Shown here piece by piece: positions 32,717-41,945 of a stretch of DNA of 64,000 bases (position 1 is the stretch's first letter; each line of letters begins with the position of its first letter). The stretch lies in NCBI RefSeq assembly GCF_014287775.1, contig NZ_JACOOZ010000003.1, forward strand, positions 186,001 to 250,000, given 5' to 3'. A program made the position numbers and the translations under genes. The DNA is from Eubacterium_G segne (lineage in GTDB: Bacteria > Bacillota > Clostridia > Lachnospirales > Lachnospiraceae). The notes beneath the pieces were generated by a model. That model searched no databases. It worked only from the letters and a program-made list of their open reading frames with translations, and had not been told where the DNA came from.

Positions 32717-34981
32717 TTAACTGCTTGTTCTTTCAATGTCAATTATACTGTCAATGGTTCTTATTTTTGCAATAAGACTATTTAATTCATCTGTACCCTG
32801 AATGGCAAAAGTCATTGAAATAGTGGCAATGTCGGACTTACTTGTTCTACTGTTAATACTGTTTACGTCAATATTTCTCTCTGTAAATATCTTTGACAGG
32901 TCAGTAAGTATTCCCACACGGTTATGGGCATATATAACGATTTCCGTCATATACTTTCCATCCTGCTCTGATTCGTCAGCAGCCCAGCTTGCCTCTATAA
33001 GCCTTCCTCGTTCAATATCCGGAAGATTTATAATATTTACACAATCGGTTCTGTGTATAGAAACACCTCTTCCTCTGGTGACAAATCCCACAATTTCATC
33101 TCCCGGAACCGGACTACAGCATTTTGAAAATCTTACAGCCACATCATTCATTCCCTCAACAATAATGCCGCTTTTTGATGAATTATGTTTCGTTCCCTGC
33201 TTGTTTCCATTAGCTTCATTTAAAACATCTTCATCTGTAATTTCAATTTTATGGTCTTTATTGTATTCGTCTAAAAGCTTGTTTACAATCTGACCTTCCT
33301 TTAATCCTCCATGACCTATAGATGCCACTAGCGAATCCCATTCCTTGTAGCTATACTTAAGCCTTACCTTATCCATATATTCAGGCTTAAATATTTCTGA
33401 CATTACTATGCCTTTAGACTTACAATACTTTTCTATAAGTTCACGACCTTTAACAATATTTTCCTCTTTATTTTGCTGTTTAAACCACTGGTTTATTTTG
33501 TTCTTTGCCTGAGTGCTTTTAACAATTTTTAACCAGTCCATACTAGGGCCCGTGGAATTATTAGAGGTTACAACTTCTACACGGTCACCGTTTTGTATTT
33601 TATAATCAATGTTTACCATTTTTCCGTTAACACGGGCACCTACCATCTTGTTTCCTACGGCACTATGAATACTGTAGGCAAAATCAATTGGCGTAGAGCC
33701 GTTTGGAAGATTTTTAACATCTCCATTAGGTGTAAAACAGTAAACTCTCTCTGAGAACATATTAAGGTCATCTTTAAGTAAATTTAAAAATTCCTTGTTA
33801 TCTGACAAATCTCTCTGCCATTCAAGAATCTGCCTTAACCAGCTAATCTTCTGTTCCTCATTATCTCCCTCACCTGTGATATTTTCTTTATATTTCCAGT
33901 GAGCAGCAATACCATATTCAGCGGTTTTATGCATTTCGTATGTTCTAATCTGAATTTCAAAAGGCTGTCCGTTAGGTCCGATAAGGGTAGTATGTAAGGA
34001 CTGATACATATTCTGCTTTGGCATGGCAATATAGTCCTTAAATCTTCCCGGAACCGGTGTATATTTCTCATGAATAATACCTAATGCACCATAACATTCC
34101 ATAACGCTGTCTACAATAATTCTAACAGCAAATACATCGTATATCTGGTCTAATGTTTTATGCTGCATTGTCATTTTCTTGTAAATACTGAAATAATGCT
34201 TAACACGTCCGTCAATAGTAGCCTTAATTCCTGCTTTTTCTATATATCCTGCAACTTCAGCAATGAGATTACTCATAAATTCTTCTCTATGCTCAAGTCT
34301 TTCATGGACACCTTCAACTAATTCCTTATATTTTTCAGGTTCAAGATATCTTAAGGCAAGGTCATCTAATTCTATTTTAATTTTAGAAATACCAAGTCTA
34401 TCTGCGATTGGAGCATAAATATCCATTGTCTCCCTTGATTTTTCTTTTTGCTTTTCCGGTGTCATATATTGCAAGGTACGCATATTGTGAAGCCGATCAG
34501 CTAATTTTATTAAAATAACTCTGATATCCTTTGCCATGGCAAGAAACATTTTCCTTAAGTTTTCAGCCTGTTCCTCTACCTTGTCAGTATCATAATCCAA
34601 TCTGGTAAGTTTGGTTACTCCATCTACTAAATCTGTTACTTCCTCACCAAATTCCTTTATCATTATTTCCCTTGTGGCAGATGTATCTTCCATAACATCA
34701 TGTAAAAGACCTGCCATTATGGATTCCTTGTCCAATTCCAGGTCTGCCAAAATAAGGGCAGTATGAAGAGGATGTATGATATAAGGCTCTCCGGATTTAC
34801 GTTTCTGGTCACCGTGGAAATTTTTGGCAAAATTATACGCCTTCTCTATCATATGCAACTCATCTGCCGACGGATGATAATGTTTAATTTTGTCTATAAG
34901 TCTCCCGTATAATTCCTCAGGGGTTGCCTGTTCTTCTTCTTTTGGAATTACACCGTGATTTTCGATTTTTACATTGTTCAT
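32717..34981 (-). CDS. relA: Bifunctional (p)ppGpp synthetase/hydrolase, RelA/SpoT (Rel)
   Basis: Makes and degrades the stringent-response alarmones, 754 residues from the ATG at 34981. That start has AAGGG 8 bases upstream and follows the apt stop by one base; a start 15 bases further up lacks a site. The N-terminal HD hydrolase domain is intact (HPLHTALILADLEL, LLHDVMEDT), as expected for a bifunctional Rel. The synthetase domain contains DVFAVRIIV and AMPKQNMYQSLHTT. TGS (VYCFTPNGDVKNLPNGSTP), a Zn-finger-like CCSPVPGDEIVG and a C-terminal ACT domain (VGILTDLSKIFTERNIDVNS) follow. apt upstream and the hydrolase downstream form the standard neighbourhood. Confidence 0.97.
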   Translation of the reverse strand: MNNVKIENHGVIPKEEEQATPEELYGRLIDKIKHYHPSADELHMIEKAYNFAKNFHGDQKRKSGEPYIIHPLHTALILADLELDKESIMAGLLHDVMEDTSATREIMIKEFGEEVTDLVDGVTKLTRLDYDTDKVEEQAENLRKMFLAMAKDIRVILIKLADRLHNMRTLQYMTPEKQKEKSRETMDIYAPIADRLGISKIKIELDDLALRYLEPEKYKELVEGVHERLEHREEFMSNLIAEVAGYIEKAGIKATIDGRVKHYFSIYKKMTMQHKTLDQIYDVFAVRIIVDSVMECYGALGIIHEKYTPVPGRFKDYIAMPKQNMYQSLHTTLIGPNGQPFEIQIRTYEMHKTAEYGIAAHWKYKENITGEGDNEEQKISWLRQILEWQRDLSDNKEFLNLLKDDLNMFSERVYCFTPNGDVKNLPNGSTPIDFAYSIHSAVGNKMVGARVNGKMVNIDYKIQNGDRVEVVTSNNSTGPSMDWLKIVKSTQAKNKINQWFKQQNKEENIVKGRELIEKYCKSKGIVMSEIFKPEYMDKVRLKYSYKEWDSLVASIGHGGLKEGQIVNKLLDEYNKDHKIEITDEDVLNEANGNKQGTKHNSSKSGIIVEGMNDVAVRFSKCCSPVPGDEIVGFVTRGRGVSIHRTDCVNIINLPDIERGRLIEASWAADESEQDGKYMTEIVIYAHNRVGILTDLSKIFTERNIDVNSINSRTSKSDIATISMTFAIQGTDELNSLIAKIRTIDSIIDIERTSS

Positions 34982-34982
34982 A

Positions 34983-35507
34983 TTATTTCCCTTCATATGC
35001 TACAACTGAATCTACTCTATATCCTTCTAATTTCTCTCTACCTTTTAATCCTGCTAATTCCATAAGGAATACGCAACCAACTACAACTCCACCAAGTCTT
35101 TCTACTAAATCAATAGCTGCTTTTACTGTTCCGCCTGTGGCAATCAAATCATCAGTTATAACAACTCTCTGTCCCGGTTTAATGGCATCTACGTGAATTT
35201 CAATTTCAGCTGTACCATATTCCAAATCATATTCTTCTGAAATAGTTTCACAAGGCAGTTTACCTTTCTTTCTAACCAAAACAAAGCCTTTATTTAAAGC
35301 ATACGCAATAGGTGTACCCAAAGCAAAGCCTCTGGCCTCTAAACCTACAACCACATCAAAATCCAGGTCTTTTACCTTATCTATCATGGAATCAATAGCT
35401 ATCTTAAGCCCGTTAGGATCCTTCATTACTGTTGTAACGTCTCTGAAAATAATACCCGGTTCCGGAAAATCAGGTATGCTTCTAATGTACTTTTCTACCT
35501 CATGCAT
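34983..35507 (-). CDS. apt: Adenine phosphoribosyltransferase
   Basis: Salvages adenine to AMP using PRPP, 174 residues. FPEPGIIFRDVTTVMKDP is the N-terminal APRT signature. The PRPP-binding loop is VVITDDLIATGGT at about residues 119-131, and GLEARGFALG is also conserved. AAGGAG precedes the ATG. It is sandwiched between recJ (71 bases upstream) and relA (one base downstream), the common clostridial recJ-apt-relA order. Confidence 0.97.
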   Translation of the reverse strand: MHEVEKYIRSIPDFPEPGIIFRDVTTVMKDPNGLKIAIDSMIDKVKDLDFDVVVGLEARGFALGTPIAYALNKGFVLVRKKGKLPCETISEEYDLEYGTAEIEIHVDAIKPGQRVVITDDLIATGGTVKAAIDLVERLGGVVVGCVFLMELAGLKGREKLEGYRVDSVVAYEGK

Positions 35508-35578
35508 TTTATCTTCTCCTTCTTGCTATATAATTATTTATTTTATAGTTGTCATAATTATATATTACCACAACCCTT

Positions 35579-37333
35579 TTAACAAAATCTATCTATTATT
35601 ATTTGTAAATTTATCCTTCCATTATACTCATTTATTTCCGGATAGTATGTTGCCATAATTTCCAAATTATTCTTTTGACCCTGAAGGGCCTTATTTACCT
35701 CTTCCTCACCGAATTTTTCAGACAAAAATGCCATAAAATCAACGGCACTGTTAAACTTAACTGCAGTCATTCTGTAATGATTTTGATTTTCTACAACCAT
35801 TTTTATTACATTTCCTGATTTTCCCAGTATTTGCAAACTGATAATCTTTAGATTTTTTTCTGCAAAAACCGGCTTTTCATTGCCTTTTCCATAGGGCTTA
35901 ATAACCTCTAACTGATTTACGAAATCCATTGTAATATATTCCAAAGGCAGGGCAATGTCAATCCACACCTTTAAATATAAATCTTCTTCCGTTAAATTAC
36001 AATTTTCATTTAACATTTTTCTAAATAAATCTATATTTTTTTCTTCTAAAGATATTCCCGCTGCCATTTTATGACCACCAAACTTCGTCAGCAAACTTTT
36101 TACCTTTGTAAGTTCTGAATACATATCGTATTCCTCAATAGAACGACCTGATCCTTTAACTCCCTGTTCAGCATCTGTTAGGACAAACGTAGGCTTATTA
36201 TACTTTTCTCTTACCCTTCCTGCAATAATTCCTGCAATGCTTTCATGACAGTCTTTAAGGTATAAAACCAATACTTTGTCATCCATATCCTGTGCCATTT
36301 CAATTGCTGTCATGGCTCCTTCATTAGTCATATCCTTACGTTCAGCATTTAATTCCACCAGTTCTTTTGCCAAAACTTCCGCCTTTTGAGTATCTATGCA
36401 ATCTAATAACTCCGTGGCACGTTTTGCCGTGTCTAATCTTCCACTGGCATTTAGGCAAGGGCCTATAACAAAACCAAACTGATAAGATGAAAGATTATTT
36501 TTATCTAACTTACAGGCATTTATTAAAGCATTTATACCAATATCATTACAGTCTTTTAGTTTTTTAATGCCCTGTTTTACTATAATTCTGTTTTCTCCCT
36601 TTAAATCCACTACGTCACATACAGTTGCAATAGCAGCGTAAGGAAGTAACTTATATAATTCGTTTTTGCCTATGCCTTCTGTTTCAAACAATGCCGATAT
36701 AAGCTGATATGCAACCATTGCTCCACACAGCTCTTTAAATGGATAGGGGCAGTCTGCCTGTTTGTGATTTACCACTGCATCTGCATTAGGAACAATATAT
36801 TCTCTTTTCCCATCAGTTTCTTCAAAAGGTACCTCGTGATGGTCAGTAATAATAATATTCATTCCAAGAGATTTGGCATATTCCACCTGATTATAAGCCG
36901 AAATACCGTTATCACATGTTAAAATAGTATCAATACCGCTATCATAGGCATTTTTAATTAGTTTTTCATTTATACCATAGCCATCTTCTATTCTGCGGGG
37001 AACTACAAGGTCTATATTTGCCCCTAGCTTTTTTAATGACCTAAGTAAAATATATCCGGAAGTTATTCCATCCACATCATAATCGCATATTATTCTTATT
37101 TTACTTTCATGACTGATTTTTATTCTTAGTATATCAACAGCCTTATCCATATCTTTAAAAAGCCATGGAGAACTTATTTTTTCCAAATCGTCATTTAAAT
37201 AATTATAGATGTCCTCGTCACATATTACATCTCTGTTTCTAATTATCCTTGCAATTACCGGACTGATATGAAATTTTTCAGAAATATGATTAAAATCTGC
37301 CCTTTTTGTCTGTAAAAACCATTTCTCTTTCAT
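35579..37333 (-). CDS. recJ: Single-strand-specific DNA exonuclease RecJ
   Basis: 5'-3' single-strand exonuclease used in recombination and mismatch repair, 584 residues. DHH-family motifs are seen in order: CDYDVDGITSGYIL (about 83-96), ITDHHEVPF and, in the DHHA1 domain, KFGGHKMAAGISLE. PCLNASGRLDTAK is a further conserved segment. The C-terminal OB-like domain is present. It is first of the recJ-apt-relA-MBL-hemZ-hisS-aspS gene string; the secDF terminator lies just upstream. No strong ribosome binding site stands out before the ATG. Confidence 0.94.
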   Translation of the reverse strand: MKEKWFLQTKRADFNHISEKFHISPVIARIIRNRDVICDEDIYNYLNDDLEKISSPWLFKDMDKAVDILRIKISHESKIRIICDYDVDGITSGYILLRSLKKLGANIDLVVPRRIEDGYGINEKLIKNAYDSGIDTILTCDNGISAYNQVEYAKSLGMNIIITDHHEVPFEETDGKREYIVPNADAVVNHKQADCPYPFKELCGAMVAYQLISALFETEGIGKNELYKLLPYAAIATVCDVVDLKGENRIIVKQGIKKLKDCNDIGINALINACKLDKNNLSSYQFGFVIGPCLNASGRLDTAKRATELLDCIDTQKAEVLAKELVELNAERKDMTNEGAMTAIEMAQDMDDKVLVLYLKDCHESIAGIIAGRVREKYNKPTFVLTDAEQGVKGSGRSIEEYDMYSELTKVKSLLTKFGGHKMAAGISLEEKNIDLFRKMLNENCNLTEEDLYLKVWIDIALPLEYITMDFVNQLEVIKPYGKGNEKPVFAEKNLKIISLQILGKSGNVIKMVVENQNHYRMTAVKFNSAVDFMAFLSEKFGEEEVNKALQGQKNNLEIMATYYPEINEYNGRINLQIIIDRFC

Positions 37334-37370
37334 AATAATTATGCCTTGTTCCTAAATAGTATTGTAAAAA

Positions 37371-37404
37371 GAAAAACGGCACCACCATTTAGATGGTACC
37401 GTTA
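37371..37404 (-). terminator. Terminator after secDF
   Basis: AACGGTACCAT and ATGGTGGTGCCGTT pair with a small bulge around a four-base loop; TTTTTC follows on the minus strand. Confidence 0.8.
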
Positions 37405-37416
37405 AATACTTCTTAA

Positions 37417-39672
37417 TTATTTTTCTTTGTCGTACTGTTTACCTTTTAATACATACCATAATGCACCTGTAACAAATACTGATGAATAAGCACCGGCTAC
37501 GATACCTACCATTAATGGTGTTGTAAACTCTTTAATTGATGAAACACCCATAACGAATATCATAAATACAGCAACAAATGTAGTTAATGATGTGTAGATA
37601 CTTCTTGTAAGTGTTTCTGTGATACTTCTGTCAATAAGACCAATCATTGTTTCATCACGCTTCATAACAGCCTTATTTTCTCTAATTCTGTCAAAGATAA
37701 CAATCGTAGCATTTATTGAGTAACCTACTATTGTAAGAAGGCAGGCAATAAATGTTGTTCCAACTGTAAGTCTTGACAATGAATAGAAACCAACAACTAT
37801 AAGTACATCATGAACTAATGCTATAACAGCTGCTAAAGCAAACTGAATATTCTTAAATCTTAACCAGATGTAAATCAACATACAAATTGTAGCAAGAGCT
37901 GTAGCAACAACGGCATCTCTTCTCATTTCAGCACTGATTGTATCTGAAATTTCTGTATCATTAAAGTTCTGCTCGTCATCCTTTGCCTGATACTTGTCAA
38001 TCAAAAGCTTCTTAAATTCGTCCATTTCATCTGATGACATTTTCTTTGTCTTAATAGAGTATAAGCCCTTTGTACCTGTATCCTTCTGAGCCTGTACATC
38101 TGATGTATTTAATGTTTTCTGTATTTCAGGTTTAATTGTATCGTTGAATTCATCGATAGTGTAATCCTTATCAAACTGAACGCTTATAGATGTACCACCC
38201 TTAAATTCAATACTATAGTTAAATGCTTCATTTCCTGTTGCCACATTGTAAACAATTGAGCCTAAGCCAATAACAATAACAACTATTGAAATTGTAAACC
38301 AAACTTTTCTCTTTTCAACAAACTTGATAACATTCTTTGCTCTTTCCTTGCCATAAAATCCCGGTTTCTGGAATCCCATGTAATATAACATCCATACAAT
38401 TCCTCTTGAAACAACAAGGGATGTAAATAACTGAATGAAGATACCTATTGCAAGTGTCATGGCAAAGCCCTGAACTGTTCCTGAACCTCTCCAAAGAAGA
38501 ACTAATGCTGCAATAAGTGTTGTAACGTTACCGTCAACGATAGCTGATGTTGCTTTCTTAAATCCAATAGTGATTGCATTCTTAACTGACTTGCCGGCTG
38601 CAATTTCCTCTCTGATACGGGCATAAATAATAACGTTAGCATCAACTGCCATACCGATATTAAGAATAATACCTGCAATACCCGGAAGAGTAAGTGTAAG
38701 GTCAAATCCGTTAAGTGCAAGAAGCATTAATTCAACATATGATAATAATGCGAAACCTGCAGCAAGACCAGGCACTCTATATACGAAAAGTAAGAATAAT
38801 ACAATAATAACAAACGCTATCATACCTGCCTGAACACTCTTTGATAAAGCATCTCTACCAAGCTGTGCACTCTGAACATTATGACTTAATTCATCCAATG
38901 AAAGATCAAGTGAACCAATCTTAATATTATCTGCAAGTGTCTGTGCTTCCTCTAATGTAAAGTTACCTGTGATTTGAGCCTGTCCACCGGTAATTGACTG
39001 ATTAATTTTCGGGTCACTAAGAACCTCATTGTCATAAATAATGTATGACTGCTGTCCAACATTCTGAGATGTCATTTCACCAAAAATTTTTGTTCCTGCT
39101 GTATTAAACTGTAGGTCTACAGCATTCTCTGCTTTTCCTGTCTTTTCATTAGTTGTTGCCTGACCTTTAGCATCTGAAACACTGTCACCTGTAAGCCATA
39201 CCTTATAATATCCGTCATACTGTCCACCTGTTGTGTTCTTTAACTGGATATATTCCTTGTTTTTAAGTTGCTCATCTGTAGGTGTTGAATCAGCCTTTGT
39301 ACAGAAATAAAGTGAACCCGGCTTACCTAATTCTTCAAGAACCTTGTCCGCATCATATGCACCCGGGATTTCAACTGTAATTCTATCATCACCCTGCTTA
39401 TAAGCTGTAGCTTCTGTACTAAATGTATGAATTCTCTTCTCTAATTTTCCTCTTGTAGCTTCAAGAGAATCACTGTTTAACTTATCACGGTCATCTTTCG
39501 ATACCTGATATGTAATGCTTACACCGCCTTTAAGATCAAGACCCTGTGTAATATACTTAGCCTGTCCGTGATCCCCTACGCCAAACAGAATCACATAACC
39601 GGCAAAAGCCATTACTGCAAGTGAAAGTATAAAAAATACAATCCCTTTAGTTTTGTTCATTTTAATTTTCAT
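37417..39672 (-). CDS. secDF: SecDF fusion, protein translocase subunit
   Basis: Proton-driven RND-type partner of the Sec translocon that helps pull exported proteins across, 751 residues with SecD and SecF in one chain. The SecD half opens with a membrane helix and QGLDLKGGVSITYQ, then the P1 periplasmic-type domain, then helices with GIAGIILNIGMAVDANVIIYARI. The SecF half begins near residue 450 (VWFTISIVVIVIGLG), has the matching EFKGGTSISVQF element and helices with GYSINATIVIFDRIREN. AGAGG precedes the ATG. It is 18 bases after the SCIFF maturase, the known scfA-scfB-sec arrangement, and yajC is elsewhere. Confidence 0.96.
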   Translation of the reverse strand: MKIKMNKTKGIVFFILSLAVMAFAGYVILFGVGDHGQAKYITQGLDLKGGVSITYQVSKDDRDKLNSDSLEATRGKLEKRIHTFSTEATAYKQGDDRITVEIPGAYDADKVLEELGKPGSLYFCTKADSTPTDEQLKNKEYIQLKNTTGGQYDGYYKVWLTGDSVSDAKGQATTNEKTGKAENAVDLQFNTAGTKIFGEMTSQNVGQQSYIIYDNEVLSDPKINQSITGGQAQITGNFTLEEAQTLADNIKIGSLDLSLDELSHNVQSAQLGRDALSKSVQAGMIAFVIIVLFLLFVYRVPGLAAGFALLSYVELMLLALNGFDLTLTLPGIAGIILNIGMAVDANVIIYARIREEIAAGKSVKNAITIGFKKATSAIVDGNVTTLIAALVLLWRGSGTVQGFAMTLAIGIFIQLFTSLVVSRGIVWMLYYMGFQKPGFYGKERAKNVIKFVEKRKVWFTISIVVIVIGLGSIVYNVATGNEAFNYSIEFKGGTSISVQFDKDYTIDEFNDTIKPEIQKTLNTSDVQAQKDTGTKGLYSIKTKKMSSDEMDEFKKLLIDKYQAKDDEQNFNDTEISDTISAEMRRDAVVATALATICMLIYIWLRFKNIQFALAAVIALVHDVLIVVGFYSLSRLTVGTTFIACLLTIVGYSINATIVIFDRIRENKAVMKRDETMIGLIDRSITETLTRSIYTSLTTFVAVFMIFVMGVSSIKEFTTPLMVGIVAGAYSSVFVTGALWYVLKGKQYDKEK

Positions 39673-39690
39673 CTTTTAACCTCTTTCTTA

Positions 39691-41052
39691 TCAGTCAGCG
39701 TCGGCTAACGCTGCTTTTATCATTATTGAGCATTCCACCCTTTTTCTCTGCATTTCACATCCGATATCATAAGCATCATTAATTGTGCCATGAAAATTAT
39801 ATGAGTTTGCAGCACAACCGCCACTGCAGTAAAATCTTGCAAAGCAGTTTTTACATTTTTCTTTTGAATACACATTACAGTCTCCGAACGTGGAAACAAT
39901 ATCTTTACGGACAATTCCATCATTTACATTTCCCATAAGAAAATCTTCGTTTCCAACAAACTGATGGCATGGGTAAAAATCTCCCCATGGTGTAACTGCA
40001 AGATATTCAGTTCCTGAACCACATCCTGATAAGCGCTTATACACGCATGGTCCCTGATTTAAATCAATCATAAAGTGGAAGAAATTAAAGCCTCTGCCTT
40101 CCTTCTCACGCTTTATGTATTCAAGTGCAAGTTTATCGTACTCTTCCATTATTGTCGGTAAATCCTCTTCCCTAATGGAATACGGATCTTCTTCCGGGCC
40201 AACAACAGGCTCAATTGACATCTGTTTAAATCCTAAATCAGCAAAATGTTTTACATCTTCAGAAAAATCAAGATTATCTCTTGTAAATGTACCTCTTATA
40301 TAATAATTGGTCTGATTACGGCTTTCTGCAAGCTTTTTGAATTTTGGAACAATAAGGTCGTAACTTCCTTTTCCGTTTCTAAATGGTCTCATTCTGTCGT
40401 TGACTTCCTTACGACCATCAAGACTAATTACTACATTAGACATTTCCTTATTCAAATACTCCATAATCTCGTCGTTAAGAAGTACACCATTAGTGGTAAG
40501 GGTAAATCTGAATTTCTTGTTGTATGGCTTTTCTAACGAACGTCCATATTCAACTAGCTGCTTTACAACCTCCCAGTTCATTAATGGTTCACCACCAAAG
40601 AAGTCTACTTCAAGGTTTACTCTATTGCCTGAATTTTTAACAAGAAAATCCAGGGCTTTCTTTCCAACCTCGAAGCTCATAAGTTCTCTTCTTCCATGAT
40701 ACTCACCCTCCTCAGCAAAACAATACTTGCATGCCAGGTTACAATCATGGGCTATATGCAGGCACAAAGCCTTAACCACGGTCTGACGGTTCTCCTTAAA
40801 CTTTTCAACAAACGGCTGATATATGTCTTCGGTAAACAGTTGTCCATCTTTTTTTAATTCTTCTATTTCGTCAATTGCCTCTAAAATATCGGACTCATTA
40901 TACTTATCTTTCAGTTTATCAACAATTTCAGAAGAAGAAATATCTTCAAACAACTCTATAGCATCATATGTAACGTCATCAACCACATGCACTGCGCCAC
41001 TGTTAACGTCCATTACAATGTTATATCCATTGCTTTTATACTGATGAATCAC
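39691..41052 (-). CDS. scfB: SCIFF peptide maturase, radical SAM/SPASM thioether-forming enzyme
   Basis: A 453-residue enzyme that installs thioether cross-links in the SCIFF peptide. The N-terminal 85 residues (VVDDVTYDAIELFEDISSSE) form the peptide-recognition (RRE-like) domain. The radical SAM cluster motif is CNLACKYCF (Cys104, 108, 111), followed by DFFGGEPLMNW. The SPASM region holds auxiliary-cluster Cys residues: CGSGTEYLAVTPWGDFYPC, then CKNCFARFYCSGGCAAN at about 400-416, and a late Cys in GCEMQRKRVEC. It starts with GTG at 41052, with GGGAGG 8 bases upstream. The substrate peptide gene lies 78 bases upstream with a long hairpin between. The physiological role of the product is unknown. 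Confidence 0.95.
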   Translation of the reverse strand: MIHQYKSNGYNIVMDVNSGAVHVVDDVTYDAIELFEDISSSEIVDKLKDKYNESDILEAIDEIEELKKDGQLFTEDIYQPFVEKFKENRQTVVKALCLHIAHDCNLACKYCFAEEGEYHGRRELMSFEVGKKALDFLVKNSGNRVNLEVDFFGGEPLMNWEVVKQLVEYGRSLEKPYNKKFRFTLTTNGVLLNDEIMEYLNKEMSNVVISLDGRKEVNDRMRPFRNGKGSYDLIVPKFKKLAESRNQTNYYIRGTFTRDNLDFSEDVKHFADLGFKQMSIEPVVGPEEDPYSIREEDLPTIMEEYDKLALEYIKREKEGRGFNFFHFMIDLNQGPCVYKRLSGCGSGTEYLAVTPWGDFYPCHQFVGNEDFLMGNVNDGIVRKDIVSTFGDCNVYSKEKCKNCFARFYCSGGCAANSYNFHGTINDAYDIGCEMQRKRVECSIMIKAALADAD

Positions 41053-41076
41053 TGTGACTTCCTCCCTTTTTAACGC

Positions 41077-41114
41077 ATTATAACAGAGTCGAAAATTCGG
41101 CTCTGTTATAAAAT
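41077..41114 (-). promoter_or_regulatory. Long hairpin between scfA and scfB
   Basis: The stem TTATAACAGAG-T-CGAA (from 41078) pairs with TTCG-G-CTCTGTTATAA (to about 41111): about 16 bp including one G-T pair, and a two- to four-base loop. No direct T run follows on the minus strand (next bases TGCGTTAAAAAGGG). It therefore looks more like an RNA-processing or 3'-protecting element, or a leaky attenuator, that would let peptide mRNA exceed maturase mRNA. Confidence 0.6.
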
Positions 41115-41130
41115 AATGCCATATAAAATT

Positions 41131-41271
41131 TTATTTGTTTTCGCAAGTCTGGTTTCCTACTGTACAAGAAGTCTTGCAAGCAGACTGACATGATGTCTGA
41201 CATTCACCGCATCCGCCTTTTTTCATTGTGTCCTTTAATGTTTTTGCATTTAATGTCTTAATATGTTTCAT
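41131..41271 (-). CDS. scfA: SCIFF peptide precursor (six cysteines in forty-five residues)
   Basis: A 46-residue ranthipeptide precursor. The N-terminal leader MKHIKTLNAKTLKDTMKK is the highly conserved SCIFF leader recognised by the maturase. The core starts GGCGECQTSCQSACKTSC and ends TVGNQTCENK, giving exactly six Cys residues. Cys residues spaced by three or four (EC, SC, AC, SC) are the donors for thioether bonds made by the radical SAM enzyme. GGAGG lies 7 bases before the ATG. It is the first gene of scfA-scfB-secDF and has its own consensus promoter. SCIFF is nearly universal in Clostridia but its function is not established. Confidence 0.97.
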   Translation of the reverse strand: MKHIKTLNAKTLKDTMKKGGCGECQTSCQSACKTSCTVGNQTCENK

Positions 41272-41329
41272 GGTAATCCTCCAAATCTATTTTGTGCTTA
41301 TTTATGTAAAGCTGCACAAGTCTTAGGTT

Positions 41330-41357
41330 ATTATATCACAATATGGTATTTTTTCAA
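41330..41357 (-). promoter_or_regulatory. scfA promoter
   Basis: Minus-strand TTGAAA (41352-41357), 16 bases, TATAAT (41330-41335). The 5' leader before scfA would be about 50 bases. Confidence 0.7.
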
Positions 41358-41428
41358 ACGTTTTCTTTATTGTATCAAAATCCTGTTAAAATCGTTTAAA
41401 ATCATTCCCCTATTATCCTATCCCCCCT

Positions 41429-41785
41429 TTAACTAAGCATTCCTCCTATTGTTCCTGCCACCACGGAAACAATACATCCTGAAAAGAGTCCTACACTTCC
41501 TGATGAGACGCTTCCTTTTGAAATTAGTGCTGTGAGAAAAATTATTGCAAAATAAATCAGTCCGGCTAATGCTCCCCACACAAATTTTCTGCTTTCCATA
41601 ACCTTTCCCACTATCACCCCACCACAAAATGACGCAATTCCATAAATTATCAACACCATTATTTTTATTGTTGCCACAGAAGGTGAAATTTTAAGAACCA
41701 CAAAAGCAATTAGTGCCAACAATACTGTACTTATAATCATTTGTATCAATGTTTCCTTTAAAAATATCACTGCAACTTTTTTCAT
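41429..41785 (-). CDS. TIGR04086-type small membrane protein
   Basis: A 118-residue, four-helix membrane protein: hydrophobic segments at about 13-32, 42-62, 67-90 and 97-117, with Gly-rich stretches (ASFCGGVIVGKVMESRK, FSGCIVSVVAGTIGGMLS). It resembles the TIGR04086 family of clostridial membrane proteins often found beside the SCIFF genes, and here it lies directly upstream of scfA on the same strand. It might serve export or sensing of the mature peptide, but this is only a guess from position. No strong ribosome binding site precedes the ATG, and scfA has a separate promoter in the 157-base gap. Confidence 0.7.
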   Translation of the reverse strand: MKKVAVIFLKETLIQMIISTVLLALIAFVVLKISPSVATIKIMVLIIYGIASFCGGVIVGKVMESRKFVWGALAGLIYFAIIFLTALISKGSVSSGSVGLFSGCIVSVVAGTIGGMLS

Positions 41786-41868
41786 AATTTATTTACCGGT
41801 AATACCAGCCTTTCCTAACGTTTATATAATAATTTATATTATGAAAGCGTATAATTTATTACGGTTTG

Positions 41869-41897
41869 TTGACTTTAAATTATCTATATTGTACAAT
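41869..41897 (+). promoter_or_regulatory. Promoter of the CNNM/CorC-type gene
   Basis: TTGACT (41869-41874), 17 bases, TACAAT (41892-41897). Leader about 42 bases. Confidence 0.65.
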
Positions 41898-41945
41898 CGA
41901 CTCTAACAGGCTTTTGCCTGAAATATTTTTTGTAAGGAGATTTAT

